From positions 18,895,161 through 18,959,160 of the forward strand of contig NC_012873.2 in NCBI RefSeq assembly GCF_000003195.3: DNA of 64,000 nucleotides. The letters run 5' to 3'. The translations under genes and the position numbers were made by a program. Source of the stretch: Sorghum bicolor. Lineage: Eukaryota; Streptophyta; Magnoliopsida; Poales; Poaceae. Below the pieces are notes generated by a model. It did no database searches. It saw nothing but the letters and a program-made list of their open reading frames with translations, and had not been told where the DNA came from. Of the stretch, positions 36,018 through 46,105 are shown one piece after another (the first letter of the stretch is position 1; every line of letters starts with the position of its first letter).

Positions 36018-36245
36018 CTAAGCTATCTGGTCGGAAAACTCTAACTCCTCATTATCGCTGGATGGCGCAAGGAATTCCAACGGCAACATAAATACCATGT
36101 TGACATCTGCCGATGGACCTTTTCCCTTAGGACCTGATTGTTGCCGATCCCCAGACTGGCCAGAGTTCTCGCCCTTGTTCAACTCTTCTCGTCTTTCGCG
36201 CTGCAGCCTCCTTTTCTGTGTCCTAGTCAACCCCTCTGGACACCA

Positions 36246-36545
36246 TGGAGGAAGTTGTTGCTGCTTTACCGATGGGCGGCGATTTTCCCTTGACTCCATC
36301 CGATAAGTATTGGCATCCCTGCAAAATATGAACTCATCGGGAATTCGTGCATTAGCCATCTCCTCAAGTTCTTCTTGGTTCCTAGGAAAGTATTCAAGGA
36401 GGAAGTTGTTGCTGCTTTACCGATGGGCGGCGATTTTCCCTTGACTCCATCCGATAAGTATTGGCATCCCTGCAAAATATGAACTCATCGGGGATTCGTG
36501 CATTAGCCATCTCCTCAAGTTCTCTTGGTTCCTAGGAAAGTATTC
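36246..36545. repeat. 152-bp tandem duplication in gag of element 2
   Basis: GAGGAAGTTGTTGCTGCTTT begins a unit near 36247 and again near 36400. Each copy ends GGAAAGTATTCAA. They differ by a few bases, such as CGGGAATTC against CGGGGATTC. 152 is not a multiple of three, so the duplication itself shifts the gag-pol frame. Confidence 0.85.
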
Positions 36546-38204
36546 AACACGGTCACCAAGCCTATCATGCACGCTGAGCCTGCCCCCCAGCCGATCATGA
36601 ACCGACGCTCTCCCCATAATCGGCCCGTTAAACCGCCGATCATCATCGTGATATCGCCGATTGAATCTGTCATACCGGTCATAACCATTGCACTCATGAC
36701 AATCTCTAACAGTGGGCAACTTGATGTTCTGCTCCCAGCAATGGATAAAGAACAGTCAGTTCCAGTGATCCTTGTGTTGATTCCACTCCTGTCGGCGTCT
36801 TTCTTCTTCCCGATGATAGTTTTCTTGCTGGCGCCGATACCGATCCTCACGTTGCTGCCAATTTTCCCGAGGCCTCGTATGAGTTATCACAATACCAGAT
36901 CGGGGAGGCCTTCCTGAGTTAGTTCCCTCCTGGTTCAAGCCTTTTCCTTTTGCATCGGCAGTAGTGATCTGATGCTGAGGATCCACCGATGCACTTCTTT
37001 TAGCTGCTTCCGATGTCAAGACCTCGGCCTTTCCCTTAGCATCCAGCATGTTTGTTGGGAAAGGATGTTGATCAATCTTCATCGACTTCTGAGTTTTGGA
37101 GCTGTCAAATTTGATCCTCCCAGATTCTATAGCCGATTGCAGTTGTTGTCTAAAAACTTTGCACTCATTGGTGCTGTGAGAAGTTGCATTGTGCCATTTG
37201 CAGTACTTCATCTTCTTTAATTCCTCAGCCGATGGGATTACATGATTGGGTGACAATTTGATCTGACCTTCCTGAAGTAGAAAGTCAAATATCCTATCGG
37301 CTTTAGTGATGTCAAATGCGAACTTCTCTGGCTCTTTATGCCCAAAAGGGCAAGACATCGGCTACTTATTTTTTACCCATTCTGCCAAGCCGATGACTGG
37401 CTCTTCATCAGAATCTGAGCCTGCCACTTCATCCACAAATGATACCTTTTTGTTCCACGCTCTCTTGGGCTCAAAAGGCTTGATATCTTGATCAGAAATT
37501 CTCTGCACTAAATGACTTAAGCTTTCAAACTCCTAAGATGCATACTTGTCCCTCATATGTGGCAACAAACCTTGGAAAGCCAAATCGGCTAGCTGCCGAT
37601 CATCCAGAACCAGACTATAGCATTTGTTCTTGACCTCCCGTATTCTCTGCACAAAACTTTCAACTGATTCATCATTGCATTGCTTCAATTTGACCAAATT
37701 GGTGATCTTCTTCTCATGGACTCCAGAAAAGAAGTATTTGTGGAATTGCTTCTCTAGATCGGCCCAAGTAATCACTGAGTTAGGAGGTAATGATATAAAC
37801 CAAGTGAAAGCCGATCCAGATAATGATGATGAGAACAAGCGAACCCTTAACTCGTCCCTGTTAGCAGCTTCTCCACACTGAATGATGAACCTGTTGACGT
37901 GCTCCATAGTCGATGTATCATCCTGCCCAGAAAACTTAGTAAAATCCGGCACTTTGTACCGATTTGGAAGCGGGATTAAATCATATGCAGGAGGATACGG
38001 TGTCTGATAAGAGTAAGTGTTGACTTTGGGTTTTATCCCAAATTGGTCGCTCATTACTTCAGCAATCTTATTGGCCCAATAAGCATCGGCATCTTGCTGA
38101 TGAGGCGGTTGCGGATCTGGGATCTGCTGATATGCTTCCACATGTCTATGTGGTGCACGATCTGCATGGAACATTGGGTTAATCATCTGGCCACCATTCT
38201 GCTG

Positions 38205-38262
38205 ACCACCGATCTGCTGACCACCAAACTGCTGACCACCAAACTGTTGACCACCGAGATTC
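38205..38262 (-). repeat. Short tandem array in gag, GGQQ-type
   Basis: CTGCTGACCACC units of 15 bp are repeated about four times and encode FGGQQ/IGGQQ repeats on the minus strand. Confidence 0.7.
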
Positions 38263-39276
38263 ATCGGCTGGTTGACCAACCCCTGATTCTGGAATCCAAG
38301 GTAGATCTGGCCTTATTGAAACCCTGTAGCTTGATGATTCTGTTGGGACATTTGTGGAAAAACTTGCTGCTCAGGCCATCCACTATTAGCATTCATCGGA
38401 TAGGACCTACCGATGACTGGTAATTGGGCATCATCATTGAATTGACATACCCTGACTGAGTCATAAACCTCTGTTGCGTCGGCACTGAATCTGCCGTTGC
38501 ATTAGGCATCTGGAACGTTGGAGCTTGAGAATTCCTAGTGTAAGGCCTTGCAGTAGTAGTTGTAGTATACTGGGGACTCTAATTCATCGGCATATTGGGA
38601 GGTGCCGATGCCATAGGAGCCTTGCCTCTCACATCAGCCGTCTGAGATGCGCTGGGTGTCTTCAATGTCAGCTCTCGAGGCATACCATAACCCCACCAGT
38701 TAGGAGGAGGGACCGATCCCGACATTGCCGATGCCAATAGATCTATAGCAAGCTTAATCTGCCCATCTGAAGTCGATGGATTGGTCCTCATCGGCGTAGA
38801 TTGTGCGTTAGTGACTCCTAACGTGCTTGGAGGAACAGTAGTTTCTGTGCCCGCAGCGGCTGTAGCAGCCGATGGAGCTGTGACCACCGGTGATCCTGGC
38901 TGATGATGAGAAGGGCCCACATAATTTGGTGGCAATTATCCTTCCTTGAAAGTTCTAGCCACGACATTGAAAACCATATTGGAAAGCACACCAGCTTGAT
39001 TGATCAGGGCACGATTAATAGCACTATCAACCATGTCTTGAAGTTTACCAGGATTGGCTTCAAAAGTAACCTGCCGAGGCATCGGCAGTGCTTCCTTCTG
39101 GATCACTTCGCCACTCTTGTTAATGCTGAAGGATCTCAAACATTACTGCTTGTAGTCCTCCATGGCTTTTGCAATAGCTTGCTTCTGCTCATCTTTGAGG
39201 CTAGCTTCTGTCACGGGGATGACGTTCCCCAAGTCGAACTCGGTAGTCGACATGTTGATCTTGATGTTGATTCTTG

Positions 39277-39292
39277 TCCCACTGGCATGCCA
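39277..39292 (-). other. Primer-binding site of element 2
   Basis: TGGCATGCCAGTGGGA on the minus strand, eight bases inside the 5' LTR. It corresponds to TGGCACACCCGGTGGGAC of element 1 and supports the minus orientation. Confidence 0.55.
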
Positions 39293-39299
39293 AAAGATG

Positions 39300-40020
39300 T
39301 GTTGATGCAAAAGCGTAGATCTGCAAACACAAAGGGCTAATACCCGATTTCAAACATTAAGGCGTGCCAGCCGATTTGACCTTACTATCGGCAAAGGTGA
39401 TAACTCGAATACTTTGGTCCCGACAACAGCGATGCGCCCGGATGCCACGGCCAAGAGGTATTCACGCGGAAATCGAGAATACGCCCAGCTTAAGTCGACG
39501 AATTCCTAAGAACTTGTAATAAAAAGGAAAATATGACGAAGTCGTCGAAAAAAGTAGATGCTGGAATATGAGTAAAAACTTGTGTTTGATTGATTGATAG
39601 ATTCTATTATTACAAGGCCCTAGGGTCTACATTTATACCCTGCTCAAAGAGCTACAATCAGACACGACTAGGACTCGAATTCCAAATTAAACAGAATTCG
39701 TATACAAAACGATTTAAATAACTAAGGAAAACACAAAACTATCCTCCCGTGACAAACTGGGACACCACCATGGACCAATCGGCAACCTTCAGGCTCTCCT
39801 TCCGAATCATCGGCAGACTCCTCATCGTAGCCATCAGCAAAAGCTAATGCTTGACCATCGGCATGAACGCATCACCACCCATGGACTTAGTCTTATTCAG
39901 CTGTCCCTTCATCGGCAACCACCCTCATCGGCAATTCCCCTACAGACCAGTTACTGTTACGCTATCTTGCCAATCTATACTCTATCGATCCTGGGTACGT
40001 GTCCAAAAACGGTGTCAACA
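39300..40020 (-). repeat. 5' LTR of Gypsy element 2
   Basis: Starts TGTTGATGCAAAAGCG, ends GGTGTCAACA. Its TATA box is at 39630-39638 on the minus strand. It keeps the canonical TG start that the left copy has lost. Confidence 0.93.
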
Positions 40021-40025
40021 CCAGC

Positions 40026-40864
40026 CTCAATCTGATCCTGTAGATAGTTCTCCCGCTCAAGCGACTGAATCCGGTGCATCTCCCAAGCTCGACGCCTGTT
40101 CTCTGACACACGGAGTGCAGTGTCCCTCTCATGAGTGACCTGCACCGAGCGCTCCTGCACTGTCTCCCTCTCTCGAGCTAACTGACTCATCTGATCCTGC
40201 TTATGATCAAATTCCCTAATGGCCTTCACCCACTGCTGCCTACGGTACTCCGCAATGTCTTCCCAGTCATTGCGGTCCTTCTGAGCTTGCTCCAGGAGTC
40301 TAGCTTGCTTGCGAAACTTGCGAGCACGCTTTTTAGCCTTTTGTTGCATCTCCTGAGCCTGGCGAACAGCCACCATCACCTGTGCATAAGTGTCCTCTCG
40401 CTGACTGAACAGCTTGAGCACAGCCATCATAGCACTCAGAGCAGGACTAGAACTCTCAGCTCGCTCTCCCCTGCCTCGGACCAACGCACAACCATCAGCC
40501 TGCTTCCACTCCGCTGCAGTTGGGTCAGCACGGGGAATGGAGGCCGCTGGTCCTCCTGTCAGCTCATCGCCAAACCTCGGACAGATGTTGAGCAGCATCG
40601 CATGGGCTGCAACCTGAGCTACCTCCCATGGAGTCTGCCCATCTGAGTTACAGGTCCACCCTGTCCATGCAGGCTTGCCCCCATGTGGAGGGACAACTCC
40701 CTGCACAGCAAACACTGCATCTCTCCTGTCATATCCACCTCCCACTAAGAATACTGAGGTGGCTCAGTGTACCCCACAGACTGTAGCACTCTCCAAAGCA
40801 AGGTAGGAGTGCCAAACTCGCTCAAGAAGGTGTCACTGGGGCGAGGTGAAGCGGGCACGTCCAT
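40026..40864 (-). pseudogene. Pre-gag ORF of element 3, coiled-coil protein
   Basis: Lies between the PBS (41667-41679) and gag (26226) of element 3. The likely start is the ATG at 40862-40864 (MDVPASPRPSDTFLSEFGTP). A stop and frame change near 40745 join it to a long open frame with LLNICPRFGDELTGG and then a charged coiled coil (QKAKKRARKFRKQARLLEQA, SQLARERETVQERS). It continues to 26744 across element 2. No enzymatic motif is seen. An extra ORF before gag is known from various plant Gypsy elements, but I cannot assign a role here. Confidence 0.65.
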
Positions 40865-41666
40865 CTGTGGAAGGAATAGGAATACCATGGGTAAGAGGAG
40901 ATTAATTGAAGCAACATTTATTTAATTAAAAGGGGCGACATGGTAAGGGAAGGAGTAGACAGAAAGTATGTATGAATGCAACATGATGCATGCACGAACC
41001 GTACGTCCTCAAAAACTTAGAAGATTAATATTCTAACAGATATACGGTGGCATATATTCATCTCTCAATACGATAACTAGCGAATTACACGTGCGCTGTT
41101 AGAGTACCTGCAGAAAACTTCATTGCAGCCCAACAGTTCCCAATATATCACTCAAGAAAGCAGTAAACTAAGTGCACATTGCTTGGACATGCCCAACATG
41201 CACAAACAATGACACCACAGCTACCCGAGAAATTAAATGCTCCCCAATTAAGTTTTTTTCGTGGTTCCATGGTTTTGACATGTAACCACTCTAGAAAACC
41301 ACTGCGAACACTCCCCTAGACTGCCGTTTGGACGATCATGCTCTCACAGCTCACACTTACCAGAGCGTAGGTGAGACGTTGCATAATTTAAATCTAGCGA
41401 CATATGTGGCTAGTTTACATATGAAGGCTACCTCTACCATTAGACCACAGGGTAGCATAGTGCGGTCATCACATATCCATACCTGAGTACTGCCGAAGAT
41501 GCATAAATAAAACCCCCCAAGTTAGTACTTAAATAGCCACCTATAGTCCTTATATGGGCAAGGAGGATTCGACCACTGGCATATCTTAAGTATTTGATTT
41601 ACACCATTTTATTTAAAAACTCTTTTGTTTTTAAATACACAAACGCTGCATTTATAATGCTGAACT
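40865..41666 (-). other. Untranslated leader of element 3
   Basis: About 800 bases between the PBS and the pre-gag ORF with no credible frame. It would hold packaging signals. Confidence 0.4.
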
Positions 41667-41679
41667 GGCTCCGATGCCA
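41667..41679 (-). other. Primer-binding site of element 3
   Basis: TGGCATCGGAGCC on the minus strand lies two bases inside the 5' LTR. It resembles TGGTATCAGAGC, the usual complement of initiator-Met tRNA in plant LTR retrotransposons, with two changes. Confidence 0.7.
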
Positions 41680-41681
41680 GC

Positions 41682-44600
41682 TGTCACAGAACCGACCAAA
41701 TTATAAGAGTTCAAGTGCAGAAACGATCGGCAAGCAATCAAGTTTCCAAACTTGAGCCCATATAATCCCGGTAGTCAACTGAAATCACGAAGGACTTCAA
41801 ACCAACTTGCAACAAACCAAGATCGTAATAGTTCAACACAACACAGTGAATGTTACATAGTCATTCATTGCCGGCGAAGCGGCACCACATCGGAGTTACT
41901 TAGTTATTACAACACATGTTTGAAGTAGCGGAAGCAAAATAATTACACACACTTTCCAAAGTTCATTTCACAAGTTCTGGTTCAGCCAGGGTCTCATGCC
42001 ATCCATCCAAAAGCAATAGGTACGAAGTAGTTAGAGAACCGTGTCCAACGGTTAGTCCTCATCCCCAGCGGGATGGAGACAGGTCTTGCAGAAGCCATCA
42101 TAAAATATATCCTCTGCAACAGGTGGGAATAAACCCTGAGTACGAGAATGTACTCAGCTAGACTTACCCGTCTAGTAAAACATAAAAGACACCAATGATC
42201 ATGCAAGGCTAATATCAAGTGGAGCTGGTTGACTCAACATTTGCCAAAAGCTTAGATCATAGCTACAATGTTGTGAGAGCATCATATTAATCATCATTAG
42301 CCTACCACTAGATTAGCACCTGTACTAAAACACATCACTTGATTATTAGAATCAATAATAACCATATCAAGTTCATCATGTACTCTTTCTTACTATCATC
42401 ATTATCATGAACCAAAGTTCTTTAGTGAATGCTACGTTCGCCGCTGCTCTGTCAAGTTCTCACTATCCGGGAGAGACAGTGATTCGAATCGATTCCTATC
42501 CAGCTGGAGGGTTATTCCTAGCACTCACCCAAGCATCCCCCGTCGGAGAGCCAGCGGGTCACCTTTGGTACGACTCAGGAATCGCGGCTCCAATCAGCGC
42601 CGCACTCCCAGGGCTACCACTCTGCCAGGGAGGTCAGGAATTTTAACTCACCTGCCTTTGGTCTTACGCCAATGGTCCCCCACACACCGCACTTCCTCCG
42701 GTAGTGCGCACTTTATACTTGCCAGTCTTCCGGCCTGAGTCATACTACTAGGCTTCGCGGTCGGAACGAGTTATCCGGCCAACTAAGTGTTAGGCATGCG
42801 TTCAACATGACAAGAGGACGTACAACGGTCGGTCCTTAGCTGCCACAGACGGAGTTACTACAACCTTGCAAAACTCTGCCCGGCTTAAGTCAATTTAATC
42901 AGGTTCCATCCACGATAGCACATATAGTCCATCGTGATCCGACATAACCCTATATCGCGCAGGTGACAGGATATCACCCGACTTCTACCGGTTAAAGCAT
43001 GGCTAAGCTGCTACTCGATCCTAACTCTATAACCAGGTAGTAGTAAGATATCTGGACAAGGATTGAGTAAAATGCAGCAAAGGTTTCATCACAACTCCTA
43101 TACTTAAATGCATCAATAGATATAACATATTCAAGTAAACTTTCGAAAATAAAGGGAGACTTAGGATGCTCCGGGGCTTGCCTTTCACGAACGAGGCTGG
43201 CTCGTGATTCGGGCACTCAACTTCCACTTTGGGCTCCTCGAGTCCGGCTTGCTAGACCTCCACCTCCGGGTTGCCCTCCTGGCCTTCGGGTTTCACTTGA
43301 AGCTCGAAAGAAGCTGTCACGTCCGATGCACCTATTGCATGCTCGATGAATAAGATGGTGTGCATACTAAAGAATGAATGCTTGATAACATATTTAAACT
43401 CACTGGACACTCATTTACTGAGTAAACTTCTAAGTTAACTCACAAAGGAAAACCAATTAACTTAGCAAACTTGGCAAGTCAAACTATAAACAGCAAGCAA
43501 CACATAACAGAATTAGCTCAGTAAACAGGTCATAACTATTGCTAAAAAGATCCAACAAACATGAGTGAGGACATTCTGGAAAGCTTATGAAATTTTCTAC
43601 AAACCATCTTTAAACATCACAGCAAGATGCATAAGTTAAACAAGCCGTATAAACAAAGTTCTAGGTTCTGTCCCAGAAAAACAGAAAGCACCTATTTCTG
43701 GAACCTAACTTGGAAAAGCCATAGCTTCAAAACTACTGGACCAAATGATCCCAAATTCAAACCACAGCTAGTTCATAAAGTTTACAACAACTTTGATTTA
43801 GACAAATCCTCCAGAAAACCAAGTTATCATTAAGCAAGGATTGAATTACTCCCTTGCTGTCCAGAACAGCTTTTAACCCTCCAATTAATTATTTGATGAC
43901 ATAGCCAAAAAAAAAACAGTGCCAACCAAATATCTTATAAGCACAAGTATATCATAAGATAACCAGAACATTATATGTTAACCTTTAATTGTTTTGTAAC
44001 AAGGCATTTATCAATTTAATTCTATAAAAGAGCATAATTACAAGATACTAGCAAAAGTGCCCAGAAAAATCTACAAAAATTACAGGAGCACAAGCATAGC
44101 ATCTGGACATCACCATAAAATTTTCAGGGCAATTGCACATGCCAATTTTTAGATAAGCATTTAACATGTGACAAGGTACTTATTTCATAAATTAAGGAAC
44201 ATGGCTTATATAGTGCCAAACAGCAGATTTCAGATTATTTACATGTTACCAATACCATAAACCAGTTCGCCACCAAAGTAGAGCATCAGCATAATCACCA
44301 ATTGTTTACTAGGATTTAAATAAGAACACAAGCCAAAGAACCAACATAAATTTCATACCACAGATATAGTACTCCACAAATCATGAAATATTTATCAAGG
44401 CATTCTAGCATCACTCAGAGACTACCATAAAAATTTTATATCAAAAGGAGCAGCCTACCAACAGATATGAATTTTTACTTAAATAACCAAGATTAAATCC
44501 TAATAATTATTTTCCCAGCCAACATGGTCTATTTTACATTTTTATTAAAAACTAGCCATCTCAAGGAATCCCACAAAATTGGTTTCACAATTTTTGGATC

Positions 44601-46100
44601 TCAGGAACAAGAGATATGATTTTTGCAAAAACAGCTCAAACCCCAAATCAACAAAGGAGAAACAGAGAGACTGATAGAGGGACCCCACGAGTCAATGAAC
44701 CCCACATGTCAGTGACCCGAGAGCAGAGGCGCGACTTGACCGCCGGAGATCTCGTCGATGGCGAGGTCTCGGCGATGGCCAAGGGCACCATCGTGCTCCC
44801 CACTCCATTCCGCATCGAACGGTACCCGAAACCCTAACCCTACCGGACCCTAGGTACCTCGCCCTCGCGAATGGCGGCACGGTGGTGGTGCGCGGCCGAC
44901 CGCCGGCGTCTCTGACCGAAGACAGAGCGAAAGAGAATGCGGACGAGCATCAGCATGACCTAGCGGAGGTTTTGGGACAAGAATGAGGAGGAATGGTGGA
45001 CTACAGAGCCCTGGCCACGACGCCGGTGACCATGGCGGAGCTCCGGCGAGGTAAGCTCGCGACGGAGAAGACAATGCGGGCTTACCGAGGCTCGACAGCT
45101 GCAGCCAACTCAACGACGGTGTTGCGGGGAAGCTAGCGGAGCGATGGACGGAGTCGCTTGGCCGGAGACACAGAGACACGCGCGTGCAAGCTCGCCGAAG
45201 CAACGGCGGCGACGCGGAGAAGACGACGCACGCGAGAGGGAGAGAGCCGGGAGTGGAATGGCGCTGTCCACGCGACCGGGGGCGCCGTGGCAAGCTGTAG
45301 GACACGCTGGGGACTGACGAGCTGGACCAACGGCGACGTACGGACGCCACGGGTCCAGACACACGGCGTCACCGGCGAGCTCCCCTGAACTGACGGCGAC
45401 TCCATTCAGTTTCTGAACCCGACTGAAACTCGATTTTGCACTGCGATTATCTCCTAATCCACTCGATGATTTTGTTAGCTAATGGCTCTATGCTGGAGAG
45501 CTACATGAGTACTCCAACATTGCATACAGGATCAAAGTCTGATTCGGTCCAGAATTCAAACTGGAAGATGAACAACACACCCTCGAGCAAACTGCTGCGA
45601 TTCCAGAGTTAGAAAATTTTCTAAGTGTTGGAAACAGCCCCAAATCTGCCTTGTGGGTCACTTTTGAGCTGGATGTGATCATTTTCATGAGATGGCCATA
45701 AAACAACTTTTGTTCCTTATAAAATTTGCTACAACTTTGCTGTAGAATGTTTTGACATGCAAACATTTTATGAACACTTTTCAAAAGCCTAAGCAAAAGA
45801 GGTTTTTAGAGCCTATTTGTGGAAGTATAACTTAAGTGATTATTTTGGAGAAGTGGTCAACATGAACATTGTTCCAAATGTTGAGTTAAGCATAGATAAA
45901 CTAATTACCAAGGCTTAACACACAAGCATGAGCATGGTTCACACAAACATAAGCATAGGAAGTATGATTAACAAGTTTAAAGCACACTTAAGCATAAAAT
46001 GACATGGCTCAAGGTAGATGATGATCATGATATGCTTGAGTAGATGATGATGCTCATATTATGCATGTGATTTATGCAACCATAACATGGGGGTGTTACA
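41682..46100 (-). repeat. 5' LTR of Gypsy element 3
   Basis: Uninterrupted 4419-bp LTR. It aligns to 13551-14296 plus 20031-23781 at high identity by eye. The small frames inside are repeated in both LTRs and show no domain. Confidence 0.92.
44680..45410. other. GC-rich block in the other LTR of element 3
   Basis: Counterpart of 22360-23090. The AAACCCTAACCC string at 44829 is a promoter/5'UTR-type word, not a telomere tract. Confidence 0.5.
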
Positions 46101-46105
46101 TTTTC

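Larger units (their letters stand above)
36018..39253 (-). pseudogene. Element 2 gag (broken)
   Basis: The start is the ATG at 39251-39253 (MSTTEFDLGNVIPV). A TAA near 39143 interrupts the N-terminus. 38935-38579 is a Pro/Ser/Thr-rich linker, and 38279-37533 is the capsid core with KFSGQDDTSTMEHVNRFIIQ and GSAFTWFISLPPNSVITWAD. 37358-36756 holds a Cys/His knuckle-like KYCKWHNATSHSTNEC and a charged tail. A 152-bp duplication at 36246-36545 and several shifts follow. The glutamine-rich GGQQ repeats near 38230 are a local tandem array. Confidence 0.8.
26834..40020 (-). mobile_element. Ty3/Gypsy element 2, Tat-like, nested in element 3
   Basis: Two 721-bp LTRs (26834-27554 and 39300-40020), TSD CCAGC (26829-26833 and 40021-40025), a PBS and a PPT define a complete minus-strand element of 13.2 kb. 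gag-pol runs from 39253 to 32187. A plus-strand intron-containing gene lies at 28112-32030. The LTRs differ by about two dozen substitutions by eye (roughly 3%). A hAT-like element is inserted in the antisense gene. The words ATCGGC and GCCGAT are very frequent throughout. Confidence 0.93.
13551..46100 (-). mobile_element. Ty3/Gypsy element 3 with 4.4-kb LTRs
   Basis: LTRs begin TGTCACAGAACC and end GTGTTACA on the plus strand, and TTTTC is duplicated outside (13546-13550 and 46101-46105). The element is on the minus strand: 5' LTR 41682-46100, PBS 41667-41679, a pre-gag ORF, gag, protease and RT down to 23793, a purine tract, then the 3' LTR. Gypsy element 2 is inserted in the pre-gag ORF and a CACTA element in the 3' LTR. 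Most of RNase H and all of integrase are missing. The gag-pol style resembles the Tekay/Del group of chromoviruses, but the diagnostic domain is deleted. Confidence 0.9.

Noticed and set aside
44829..44840. CCCTAACCC word as telomeric repeat
   Set aside because: Only one or two units; a common promoter word in plants, within an LTR.
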